A stretch of DNA of 7,077 bases from DATLAN01 sp035527455 (GCA_035527455.1 DATLAN010000567.1:1-7077); one strand, 5' to 3'. Shown: positions 1-6,636, counted from the first letter of the stretch. Program-made: numbers and translations. The notes: generated by a model from the sequence alone, not told the origin.

Positions 1-55
1 GGCCATTTCGCGTGAAACCGGCCAACGCCCGAATTCTTGCGAATCCGGCTACCAT

Positions 56-86
56 TTGGCTGAAGCGTTACGGAGATAGTTATACT
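56..86 (+). promoter_or_regulatory. Weak candidate promoter for the DUF2007 gene
   Basis: A TATACT hexamer at 81-86 is a good -10 match, and TTGGCT at 56-61 could serve as -35, but the spacer is 19 bp, longer than the preferred 17. Nothing else in 1-224 looks like a sigma70-type promoter ahead of the gene starting at 225. A leader of about 130 bases would follow. This is seen by eye only, and planctomycete promoters are poorly defined. Confidence 0.3.
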
Positions 87-224
87 GTCGCCGCCGGGCC
101 GTGACAATCATCCGGAAAATACAGGGCGATCTCGGGTTGTCGCGATCGTGCGTGGTCCGGTACGATTACGGTGAGCGGGTTGCTTTCGCCTCGCCCGGAA
201 CCGGAACCTGAAGGAAAAACGCTT

Positions 225-992
225 ATGTCCGAGCAACGGATGGTCATCTACACCGCGGGTTCCTCGCAACAGGCCCATTTTCTGAAGAACCTGCTGGCCC
301 AGTCCGGGATCCGGGCCGTGGTGGAAAACGACTTGCTCGAACGCGGCTCGGGCGTGGACTTCGTGGGTTGGGCGACCTCGGCGCGGGTGGTCGTGGCCGA
401 ACGGGACGTCCCGCGGGCACTGCAGATCGCCATGGAGTTCGACCGGAGAACGGCCGCCGCGGCGACGGGCCCCGCCGTCGAAGAGCCCACGCCGGAGCCG
501 ACGCCCGCGGCCCCGTGGCCGACATGTCCCCAGTGCCACCGGCGGCGTTCGACGCGATGCAAGATCTGCGGCACCGCCGGCACCGATTTCGACCCGGTCG
601 ACATGGGGTTTGTCTGGACTGCCGAAATGAACGACATGGCCGCAGCCGGTTCGTGCAGTTGCGGTCCCGGGGGATGCGGTGCTCAGGGAAGCACTGCCGA
701 GGGAGGCACTGCCGAGGGAATCGCTGTTGGGGGAGCGTCTGCCGAACCCGACGCCGCCGACGGGCCGCACTCGACCGAGGGGATGCTGATGTGTCCCACG
801 TGCGACGAGCCCTTCGTGCCCGAGTATCCCCGCCAGTGCGAATGGTGCGGCCACGAATTCGACGACGGCTACGAGGTCCCCCAGCCCACCGGCACGCCCG
901 AAGAAGCGAGCGGATCGAAGGTCTATCTGGTGGTTGTCGGGCTGTTGGCGTTGCTGATCGCGTCGGTGGCGTATTTTTTGATCATTCTGTGA
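225..992 (+). CDS. DUF2007 domain protein with zinc ribbons and a C-terminal membrane anchor
   Basis: This is a 255-residue protein of unknown function. Residues 5-76 (starting RMVIYTAG, followed by the AHFLKNLLAQSGI helix and RVVVAERDVPRAL) match the DUF2007 'putative signal transducing protein' pattern, a small ferredoxin-like domain. A Pro/Glu/Ala linker (about 80-99) leads to a first zinc-ribbon-like set, C101-x2-C104-x7-C112-x2-C115. A Gly/Ala-rich stretch with C144, C146 and C151 follows, then a second CxxC pair, C190-x2-C193-x11-C205-x2-C208. Residues 233-255 are a hydrophobic segment ending the protein, so it is probably tail-anchored with the ribbons in the cytoplasm. The start at 225 is chosen over an in-frame GTG/ATG at 171 because AAGGAAAA lies about 7-10 bases upstream (211-218) and the DUF2007 domain begins directly after it; the 18 extra residues from 171 show no family resemblance. 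The domain calls are family recognition by eye. The ligand or partner is unknown. Confidence 0.85.
   Translation: MSEQRMVIYTAGSSQQAHFLKNLLAQSGIRAVVENDLLERGSGVDFVGWATSARVVVAERDVPRALQIAMEFDRRTAAAATGPAVEEPTPEPTPAAPWPTCPQCHRRRSTRCKICGTAGTDFDPVDMGFVWTAEMNDMAAAGSCSCGPGGCGAQGSTAEGGTAEGIAVGGASAEPDAADGPHSTEGMLMCPTCDEPFVPEYPRQCEWCGHEFDDGYEVPQPTGTPEEASGSKVYLVVVGLLALLIASVAYFLIIL
675..749 (+). repeat. In-frame 15-bp repeat coding for Gly/Ala-rich pentapeptides
   Basis: Inside the DUF2007 gene, five 15-bp units encode CGAQG, STAEG, GTAEG, IAVGG and ASAEP (residues 151-175). Units 690-704 and 705-719 are identical except for the first base (GCACTGCCGAGGGA core); the others are diverged. It forms the flexible segment between the two zinc ribbons and looks like local slippage duplication. 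Confidence 0.55.
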
Positions 993-1015
993 ATCCTCGA
1001 CTCGAGAAGAAGGTC

Positions 1016-1114
1016 CAAGACCCTTTTCTGCGGATCGAACGACTCGAAGGCGGCGGCGTCGGCGTCGAGTTGATCCCCGAGGATGATCACGAGTTGACGT
1101 AGCCGTCCGGGCAT
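1016..1114 (-). pseudogene. 5' remnant of a photolyase-related (FeS-BCP/COG3046) gene
   Basis: From an ATG at 1112-1114 the minus strand encodes about 33 residues, MPGRLRQLVIILGDQLDADA followed by AAFESFDPQKRVL. The LVIILGDQL block plus an Asp/Ala-rich helix and FDP...V is the N-terminus of photolyase-related proteins of the FeS-BCP/PhrB family, known for DNA photorepair and normally roughly 500 residues with FAD and a 4Fe-4S cluster. After codon 33 the expected continuation (a xMAEV-like strand, then a helix with conserved His) is missing. The frame instead runs antisense into the 3' end of the convergent DUF2007 gene and stops at 923-925, giving only 63 codons. No other frame restores the family sequence. 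Its start lies 15 bp after the stop of the split-barrel gene on the same strand, as in an operon. I interpret it as a deletion remnant; the product would have no FAD, DNA or FeS site. The plus-strand reading of the same bases (GTG at 989 to TAG at 1102, 37 codons) is its shadow. Confidence 0.7.
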
Positions 1115-1129
1115 GGTTCCGCTCGCGCT

Positions 1130-1651
1130 CTATGCAAGGCCGCCGGGGCTCCAGTGCCGGACTTCCTGAAGTCGACAGACGTGGAAATAGCTGGCGATGT
1201 CGACGCGGAAAAGGCCATGTGAAGGCGAGCGGACGGCAGCGGCCAAGTAGGGATGCCGTTGGACGAGCAAATCGGCCCAACGCTCGAAGTCCTCGGTTCC
1301 GTCGATCAACACGGCCCGGCCCGTCGCCGTGGCGGCTTCGATCTTCATCAACTCGTCGGGGAACTGCGAGCGGTTGTCGATCAACAGGGCAACGTGTTCA
1401 CACTCCAGAAGATTCCGAAATTTCCTGGTATCGCGCGGCGTGGTGAACACGGCGGTCGCGAGATCGTCGCTGATCGCGTAAGCCACCAAGGAACCGTAAG
1501 GCCAACCCTGGCCTTGCGTACACAACACGCAAAAGGGCTCGCCGTCGACCAGCCGCTTGATGATCGCCGCAACATCCTCTTCCCCAGGACGGTCCTCCGC
1601 CGGGCCGTCGCTGCCTTCCGCCGAAAGAGACGGATCGTCGGTAGGATTCAT
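1130..1651 (-). CDS. Pyridoxamine 5'-phosphate oxidase-like FMN-binding split-barrel protein
   Basis: This 173-residue protein has a low-complexity acidic N-terminus (1-25). It is followed by a split-barrel domain: residues 38-60 (GEPFCVLCTQGQGWPYGSLV), VFTTPRDTRKFRNL (68-81), HVALLIDNRS (86-95), the ATATGRAVLI strand (107-116) and a final RLQEVRHWSP (160-169). The order fits small PNPOx-like and heme-utilisation-like flavoproteins, which bind FMN at a dimer interface; the R73/K77 and NRS region is where flavin phosphate contacts usually lie. True PdxH proteins are longer and carry substrate residues not evident here, so vitamin B6 oxidase activity should not be assumed; F420- or heme-binding relatives are alternatives. 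The ATG at 1649-1651 has only a weak AAAGG 11 bases upstream. The gene is followed after 15 bp by the photolyase remnant and is preceded by repeat-rich DNA, so it probably has its own promoter. Confidence 0.8.
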   Translation of the reverse strand: MNPTDDPSLSAEGSDGPAEDRPGEEDVAAIIKRLVDGEPFCVLCTQGQGWPYGSLVAYAISDDLATAVFTTPRDTRKFRNLLECEHVALLIDNRSQFPDELMKIEAATATGRAVLIDGTEDFERWADLLVQRHPYLAAAVRSPSHGLFRVDIASYFHVCRLQEVRHWSPGGLA

Positions 1652-1706
1652 GTCTTTTGGGACCTTTGCCGAGTCGAATCGCCACGTCTAATGAATTAAA
1701 TGAATT

Positions 1707-1760
1707 AAATGGGGACAGTCACCTATTTTTGGTCTTCAAAATAGGTGACTGTCCCCATTT
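1707..1760. repeat. Perfect inverted repeat, 23-bp arms, 8-bp loop
   Basis: Arms 1707-1729 and 1738-1760 are exact reverse complements (core GGGGACAGTCACCTATTTT against AAAATAGGTGACTGTCCCC) around the loop TGGTCTTC. The hairpin is AT-rich at both ends of each arm and GC-rich in the middle, with no T-run typical of an intrinsic terminator. It sits about 290 bp downstream of the VWA-MoxR unit and 56 bp upstream of the split-barrel start. From memory, similar GGGGACAGTC...palindromes accompany IS200-like REP-associated (RAYT) transposases, so a dispersed REP/MITE element is the first guess. No transposase is present in the window. Confidence 0.8.
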
Positions 1761-1869
1761 TCCCCCAACACCCGCGCGATCGGCACGCCGAGCCGGTTGC
1801 CGCCATCCCCACACGGCTGGGCCACGGCGGCGGTTTTCTGAGTGAGCCTTCTGGCCTTTTGAGAGAGTT

Positions 1870-1886
1870 GGTGGGCAGTGCCCACC
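1870..1886. repeat. Short palindrome GGTGGGCA-G-TGCCCACC
   Basis: Eight-base arms (1870-1877 and 1879-1886) flank a single central base. The sequence extends as ...CCCTACGCGCGC. It resembles short GTGGGCAGTGCCCAC elements I associate with dispersed repeats in planctomycete genomes; that association is from memory. No function is evident. Confidence 0.55.
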
Positions 1887-1950
1887 CTACGCGCGCTCCG
1901 CCACCCCCGCAACGCGGCGGCGTTTCTCCCACACGTCACTCATCACTCAC

Positions 1951-1972
1951 CCCCCGCAACGCAGTGCGGGGG
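1951..1972. repeat. GC-rich hairpin with 8-bp arms
   Basis: CCCCCGCA (1951-1958) pairs with TGCGGGGG (1965-1972) around a 6-base loop. It is followed on the plus strand by CGTTTTCT, a weak T-tract, but no plus-strand gene lies upstream to terminate. On the minus strand, where MoxR ends 80 bp earlier, no T-run follows, so a terminator role is doubtful. The left arm lies in the second copy of the CCCCCGCAACGC direct repeat (first copy 1904-1915). Confidence 0.5.
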
Positions 1973-1987
1973 CGTTTTCTCGACTTA

Positions 1988-2020
1988 CCACTCTCCACTC
2001 TCCACTCTCCACTCTCCACT
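1988..2020. repeat. CCACTCT tandem repeat, 4.7 copies
   Basis: Four perfect heptamers CCACTCT (1988-1994, 1995-2001, 2002-2008, 2009-2015) are followed by CCACT (2016-2020). Looser CACTC-like sequence occurs on both sides (1934-1950 and 2037-2056). It is a simple-sequence tract just downstream of MoxR, likely variable in length by slippage. No promoter spacing or coding role is apparent. Confidence 0.85.
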
Positions 2021-2037
2021 GCGAAGCCGCAAGCGGC
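2021..2037. repeat. REP-like palindrome copy downstream of MoxR
   Basis: GCGAAGCCGCAAGCGGC contains the self-complementary core GCCGC-AA-GCGGC. It matches 3126-3142 in 16 of 17 bases and the reverse complement of 3084-3100 in 16 of 17, so three copies of one small repeat flank the MoxR gene. It ends 15 bases beyond the MoxR stop codon (2053-2055). Confidence 0.6.
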
Positions 2038-2052
2038 ACTACCCACTGCCCA

Positions 2053-3054
<1,002 letters not shown>

Positions 3055-3083
3055 GCGTTGGTCCTGTGTTGATTCGTTGTTGG

Positions 3084-3142
3084 GCCGCTCGCGGCTTCGC
3101 AGCAGAAAACAAAACGCTGCGAATTGCGAATCCGCAAGCGGC
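3084..3142. repeat. Inverted repeat in the VWA-MoxR gap
   Basis: GCCGCTCGCGGCTTCGC (3084-3100) pairs with GCGAATCCGCAAGCGGC (3126-3142), 15 of 17 positions complementary. An additional inner stem TTCGCAGC/GCTGCGAA (3096-3103 with 3116-3123) closes an A-rich loop. In the minus-strand mRNA it lies between the VWA stop (3147-3149) and the MoxR ribosome binding site, without a following U-run. It could stabilise the upstream message, attenuate MoxR expression, or simply be a REP pair. Confidence 0.6.
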
Positions 3143-3146
3143 TGAT

Positions 3147-6100
3147 TTATTTGTCGCCCCAGAGTTTCTTCTTCGCACGCAACAAGCGTTCCGTATAGCT
3201 TTCTTCTTTCTCTTCTTCTATTTCCTTTTTCTCTTCGGTCAACGTCGGCGGCTTCCGCTTCGGCCCCACGGCCGACTCATCGAGGATCTCGACGCCGCCG
3301 GCCGTCTCCTCGGGCGGCTCGAAGCGGGCGTCGCTGCGGAGTTGTTCGATGCGGCCGGCCACTTCGGCCTTGCGGCTTCGCAGCCGCTCGAGGGTGGCGT
3401 CCTTGACCGGCTGCAACTCGCGGCGGAGGATCCGATCGCGCAACCGCCCGGCCAACGGCGGCACCCACGCGAAACTCACCTGCACCCGGCGGAAGAACAC
3501 GTCGAAGAAGAGCAGGCAGCCGGCCAGGAAGACCAGGTAGAACCAGACGTCCTGACTGCTGATCGCCTTGGGCAAGCCGGCGTGGCGGAAGGTGTCGATC
3601 GCCAACAGCGGCTCGATGGACGGAGAATCCTCCTCCGCTCGAATGACCTCGCCGGCCTCGCCTTCCTCTTCGTCCAGCTTGGGGACCATCTCGGCGAGCC
3701 TCCCCAGCAGGACGTCGTCGGCCTGCCGATCGCGGAACTCGTCGGAATAGGGCACGGTGACGCCGGTTCGGATCGTGTCGGACTGGCCGTCGGGGCTTTT
3801 CGTGTGGATCGTCACGAAGTAGCTGCCCGAGTCGCGTGCGGGAAAGGTGCCCTCGTAGCGGCCCGGGCCGGTCTGCTGGACTTCCACGGGCACGGACATC
3901 AAATCGGGATCGACGGCCGCGCCCGACATGGCGACCAGATTGAGGAACTCGTCGTTCTCGTCCAAGGCGGTGACCACGACGCGAACCCGGCCGTCTTCGA
4001 CCTCGCTGGCGACGGTATATTTCCCCGATCCGCCGCTGGGCCGCATCGACCAGCGGACGATCTGGCCGAAGAGCTTGTCGTAGATCGGCTTGTCTTCCCA
4101 GTTGCCGGTCCATCGGTCGCCGGCGTCGCTGGTGAAGGCGACCACCTTGCCCAGCCCGTAGGTCCAGCTCGCCAGGATCGTGCTGTTTTCGCGTCCGGCG
4201 GCCTCGGGCGCGACGAGGTGGACGTCGACCAGCGGGTTGGTCTTGACGGTCGTCAGCACGAAGCCCTTGATCGGCGGCACGGGTCCCAGATCGTCGACCA
4301 GCTCGTGACCCGACTCGATCTGCGGCTGCACCTCGTGCTTCTCCCAGATCAGCGGCCGGGTCACCCGCCGGGCCTCGCGCTGGAAGATCCGCGGCAGGGC
4401 CTGGGGGCCGAGGGGACGGTGGAACTTCCCGCCGGTGTCCGTGGCCAGGTCTTGGAGCTTCTGCCGGTGGGGCGCACTGTGGTCGCCGATCGATACGGTC
4501 GAGACCGTGATTTGCTCTTTGACCAACGCCGCGACCAGGCTCGAACTGGGCCCTTCCGGATCGCCGTCGCTGATGACGATCATGTGCTTGGTCTTCGCGT
4601 CGGCAACTCGCTCGTCGGCAAACCCCTGCAGAGCCATCTTCAGGGCCGGGTCGAAATCGGGCATGTCGCCGGGATCGATCCGGTCGACCTGGGCCAACAG
4701 GCGGTCGCGGTTGCCTTGCACCGGCACCAATCCCCGGCCGAGGATCCACTGGTTGTCTCCGTTCCAGTGGATCAGCCCGCAGTAGTCCTGCGGCCCGAGC
4801 ATCTTGATCGCTTCGCGGGCGACGACTTTCTGCCAGTAGTTTCCCTCGGGTATTTCGCAAGCGTGCATCATCATGACCAGGGCACCCTTGGGGACGACCT
4901 TGACGTTTTGGATGTGGAAGTCGACCGGCATGGCCTGTTCCAGTTCGGTCCCGCCCCAGCCGCCGGCACCGAAGCCTTGGGGCCCGCCGAGCATCACCAG
5001 CCCGCCGCCCATCTGCTGCGTGTTGCGCAAGAGCATCTTGATCTGGGCGTCGGTGAAATGGATCACCTCGTCGCCTTCGCCGCTGACGCGGGGCACGTTG
5101 GCCAGCACGACCGTGTCGAACAGTTGCAGATCGGCCAGCGAGTTGAACAGTTCGTCGGTGTGCTGCTCGACGACTTCGAGGTCCTGCTTGCCGAGCCGGT
5201 CGATCAATACGTCGAACTCGCCGCGGTTCTCACGGTCGGTGATCAAGAGCACGCGACCCTTGCCCCGCACGTGCGTGAAGGCGGTGGTCAGGTTGTTCTG
5301 AGAGATGACGTCGACGACTTCGCCTGCGGGGGGTTCGTCGGGCGTGAAGCGGACCTCGTACGTGTAGAAGGCCGGCTCGTAGAGCCACTCTTGCCACGTG
5401 AACACGCTGACGCCCGGGGGGAGCACGACCAGTTGGTCCTCGGGCCGGGTGTTCAGGTCGACCCGCTTGCCCCCGTGCAACCTCGAGAAGACGAGTTTCC
5501 CCCGGACTTCGCCCGAGCGGCCGTTGGCCGGTTCGCCCGAGCGGCCGCCGGCCGGTTCGGCCGAGTTGCTCAACACGGCCTTGAGATAGAAGGGCTGTCC
5601 GGGCCGGATGTTGCCGGGCAGCACCAGGCGTTCGACGGCCACTTCGCCGGGCACCTGGTAACGGATCGGCACCACGTCGATCCCGATACCGGCATCGGCT
5701 GCCGCCCGGGCCTGTTCGACCACGTTGCCGAGGTTCTCGTTCCCGTCGCTGACCACCACGATCCGTTTGGCGGAATCTTCCGGAAAGGCGGCCTGGGCCA
5801 GCTTGACGGCGGCGGCGAGGTTGGTGTGCCGGCCGTCCACCTGGGTTTCCACTTTGGGGATCTGCACGTCGTCGTCGAACGGCGGGACCTCGATATCGGC
5901 CTCGCGTCCGAAGACGATCACGCCCACCCGGTCGTCTCCCTGGCGGTGCTGGCGGATGGCCCGGTTCACGTAGCGGAGCATCGCCTGGCGTTGTCCTTCG
6001 GGGATGCTCCAGGACTGGTCCAAGAGGTAGATCACGGTGAGCCGGTCGCTAGTCCGCATGACCTGCACGTCGGCCAGTGCCAGGATCAGCAGCCCCAGCA

Positions 6101-6245
6101 GGATGCTCCGCAGCGTGATGACGACCGCCCGGCGTATCCGGCCCAACAACGCGAGCTGGCGGAAGCTGAACCACCACAAGCAGGGCACCAGAGCCAACAA
6201 CGCCAGATATCCGGGAGATCCGATGGAGAGGTCGTAATTGAACAT
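3147..6245 (-). CDS. Large membrane protein: VWA domain, GAT-like fold and degenerate second VWA
   Basis: This is a 1032-residue protein. Two N-terminal membrane segments (about 12-28 and 40-60) precede a VWA domain (70-195) with a complete MIDAS: D76-Q-S78-W-S80, T141 in GRHTNL and D167 in VVVSDGNE. A beta-rich segment follows (200-325). A glutamine-amidotransferase-like Rossmann region starts at GKGRVLLITD (328-337) and has GGGLVMLGGPQGFG (413-426) where a catalytic Cys elbow would be, so it is inactive as an amidotransferase. A second VWA-like domain (455-610) has H461-A-C463-E in place of DxSxS but keeps D560 in VISDGDP. The GAT-like fold resumes at 655-735 (WTYGLGKVVAFTSDAGDRW), followed by an Ig-like part (740-835), a third membrane segment (about 898-918) and a charged, probably coiled tail (935-1032). 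The architecture matches a family common in planctomycetes, of unknown exact role. The start has GGGGAAGGAT directly upstream. MoxR follows and is the likely ATPase partner; no DUF58 gene is present. The promoter must lie within or across the 6290-6461 repeat element. Confidence 0.9.
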   Translation of the reverse strand: MFNYDLSIGSPGYLALLALVPCLWWFSFRQLALLGRIRRAVVITLRSILLGLLILALADVQVMRTSDRLTVIYLLDQSWSIPEGQRQAMLRYVNRAIRQHRQGDDRVGVIVFGREADIEVPPFDDDVQIPKVETQVDGRHTNLAAAVKLAQAAFPEDSAKRIVVVSDGNENLGNVVEQARAAADAGIGIDVVPIRYQVPGEVAVERLVLPGNIRPGQPFYLKAVLSNSAEPAGGRSGEPANGRSGEVRGKLVFSRLHGGKRVDLNTRPEDQLVVLPPGVSVFTWQEWLYEPAFYTYEVRFTPDEPPAGEVVDVISQNNLTTAFTHVRGKGRVLLITDRENRGEFDVLIDRLGKQDLEVVEQHTDELFNSLADLQLFDTVVLANVPRVSGEGDEVIHFTDAQIKMLLRNTQQMGGGLVMLGGPQGFGAGGWGGTELEQAMPVDFHIQNVKVVPKGALVMMMHACEIPEGNYWQKVVAREAIKMLGPQDYCGLIHWNGDNQWILGRGLVPVQGNRDRLLAQVDRIDPGDMPDFDPALKMALQGFADERVADAKTKHMIVISDGDPEGPSSSLVAALVKEQITVSTVSIGDHSAPHRQKLQDLATDTGGKFHRPLGPQALPRIFQREARRVTRPLIWEKHEVQPQIESGHELVDDLGPVPPIKGFVLTTVKTNPLVDVHLVAPEAAGRENSTILASWTYGLGKVVAFTSDAGDRWTGNWEDKPIYDKLFGQIVRWSMRPSGGSGKYTVASEVEDGRVRVVVTALDENDEFLNLVAMSGAAVDPDLMSVPVEVQQTGPGRYEGTFPARDSGSYFVTIHTKSPDGQSDTIRTGVTVPYSDEFRDRQADDVLLGRLAEMVPKLDEEEGEAGEVIRAEEDSPSIEPLLAIDTFRHAGLPKAISSQDVWFYLVFLAGCLLFFDVFFRRVQVSFAWVPPLAGRLRDRILRRELQPVKDATLERLRSRKAEVAGRIEQLRSDARFEPPEETAGGVEILDESAVGPKRKPPTLTEEKKEIEEEKEESYTERLLRAKKKLWGDK
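5508..5565 (-). repeat. 24-bp in-frame tandem duplication in the VWA gene
   Basis: Units 5508-5531 and 5532-5555 differ at two bases, and a partial third (5556-5565) follows. They encode SGEPANGR and SAEPAGGR-type octapeptides (residues 228-247), a Gly/Pro/Arg loop in the beta-rich part between the first VWA and the GAT-like region. It is probably a surface loop expanded by slippage and keeps the frame. Confidence 0.75.
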
Positions 6246-6289
6246 ATCCTTCCCCGACGTGCCGATTCTACAGCGGATGGGTCGTGGCG

Positions 6290-6461
6290 GCTAGCACCAA
6301 ACGGTTCTTGCCATCGTTGCGGTAAACTCTGGGGTGGCACGCCCTGAGGAACGAAGGGCGTGTTTTGCCGACGTTTCACGCCCTTCGTTCCTCAGGGCGT
6401 GCCACCCACCGTAACATCCCAGACTTATTGCCAAACCGCCGAAGAACTGTTTGGTGCTAGC
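6290..6461. mobile_element. Putative MITE-like nested inverted-repeat element (172 bp)
   Basis: The ends, 6290-6309 (GCTAGCACCAAAC...) and 6442-6461 (...GTTTGGTGCTAGC), are reverse complements in 19 of 20 bases. Between them, at an off-centre position, is a perfect 31-bp inverted repeat (6332-6362 and 6377-6407). There is no coding sequence. The outermost six bases GCTAGC are themselves palindromic, so they could be either part of the terminal repeat or a duplicated palindromic target site; no other adjacent target duplication is evident (GGATGG occurs at 6275 and 6463 but not next to both ends). It resembles a non-autonomous miniature element; the mobilising transposase, if any, is elsewhere. 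Confidence 0.5.
6332..6407. repeat. Perfect 31-bp inverted repeat, each arm itself a hairpin (BIME-like)
   Basis: Arms 6332-6362 and 6377-6407 are exact reverse complements around a 14-base loop. Within each arm CACGCCCT and AGGGCGTG form an 8-bp stem with a 9-base loop (6338-6345 with 6355-6362; 6377-6384 with 6394-6401). Thus the DNA or RNA can fold as one long hairpin or as two short ones, like two REP units in inverted order. Confidence 0.85.
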
Positions 6462-6498
6462 AGGATGGAATCCGGCTTATTGCGAACGGTGCTGACAC

Positions 6499-6530
6499 AA
6501 TTGACTATCTTTGCAAAGATAGTTACAATT
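6499..6530. promoter_or_regulatory. Operator-like palindrome inside the cysK promoter
   Basis: ACTATCTTTGCAAAGATAGT (6504-6523) is a perfect 20-bp palindrome with no spacer. AATTG (6499-6503) and CAATT (6526-6530) extend the symmetry with two extra bases on the right. It fills the spacer and overlaps the end of the -35, so a dimeric regulator bound here would block RNA polymerase. Rrf2/CymR-type regulators commonly control cysteine synthase genes, making one a candidate, but that is inference; no regulator gene is in the window. Confidence 0.7.
6501..6529 (+). promoter_or_regulatory. Strong sigma70-type promoter of cysK
   Basis: TTGACT (6501-6506) and TACAAT (6524-6529) are each one base off the -35 and -10 consensus, with exactly 17 bp between. 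Transcription would begin near 6536, giving a leader of about 100 bases before cysK (6637). It is the best promoter match in the window and points at cysK. Confidence 0.75.
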
Positions 6531-6636
6531 CCATTCAGGATGAACCCTTGGAGGCGGGTGGCGATTCTGTCGGGCACGACCGAAGAATGCGTTTCCGACG
6601 AGTTCCGGCCGCCCACCATTTCACGCGAGGATTGCG

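Larger units (their letters stand above)
1652..2052. other. Gene-free, repeat-rich intergenic region
   Basis: These 401 bases separate the split-barrel gene from the end of MoxR. They hold, in order: a 9-bp direct repeat ATGAATTAA twice (1691-1708), a long perfect hairpin (1707-1760), a palindrome (1870-1886), two copies of CCCCCGCAACGC (1904-1915 and 1951-1962) each followed by a GCG-TTTCTC-like tract, a short hairpin (1951-1972), a CCACTCT tandem array (1988-2020) and a REP-like palindrome (2021-2037). Short open frames here carry no recognisable domain and read through the repeats. I see no RNA gene. Confidence 0.7.
6246..6636. other. Divergent intergenic region between the VWA gene and cysK
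   Basis: These 391 bases hold the MITE-like element (6290-6461), the cysK promoter and operator (6499-6530) and an approximately 100-base cysK leader (about 6536-6636). On the minus strand a TAGAAT (6265-6270) could be a -10 for the VWA gene, but no good -35 is found at 17 bp. The leader contains an ATG (6540) whose frame runs on open through cysK in another register; I regard that as a shadow. No riboswitch or tRNA-like fold is recognised. Confidence 0.6.

Noticed and set aside
3..104. Open frame from the window edge ending at TGA 102-104 (possible C-terminus of an upstream gene)
   Set aside because: Only 33 codons, no recognisable motif, and another frame is also open to about 79. It cannot be told from chance without the upstream sequence.
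989..1102. A 37-codon plus-strand frame whose GTG overlaps the DUF2007 stop codon (GTGA)
   Set aside because: The overlap looks like translational coupling, but the same bases on the minus strand encode the LVIILGDQL photolyase N-terminus, which is a much stronger signal.
108..1280. A 390-codon minus-strand open frame across the DUF2007 gene
   Set aside because: Arg/Pro/Gly-rich with no domain, antisense to a gene with a clear ribosome binding site and zinc-ribbon motifs. It also runs through the photolyase remnant in another frame.
1723..1939. Short minus-strand frames with RVGWALPTN / RVGTAHQL peptides
   Set aside because: These arise from translating the GTGGGCAGTGCCCACC repeat and its flanks. 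Such peptides recur as spurious hypothetical proteins; no start signal or domain.
1951..1980. Hairpin plus CGTTTTCT as an intrinsic terminator
   Set aside because: The T-tract is on the plus strand where no gene lies upstream, and on the minus strand no U-run follows the stem.
3369..3381. A 13-base match to the REP-like repeat inside the VWA gene
   Set aside because: It lies in ordinary coding sequence (the LRSRKA region) and is not palindromic beyond the match, so chance in GC-rich codons is sufficient.
3066..6347. A 1093-codon open frame on the plus strand, longer than the VWA gene it overlaps
   Set aside because: It is entirely antisense to the VWA gene and its product is His/Asp/Gly/Val-rich low-complexity sequence with no domain. 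The minus-strand frame carries a complete VWA MIDAS, membrane segments and a sensible start. Long antisense frames are expected in GC-rich genes.
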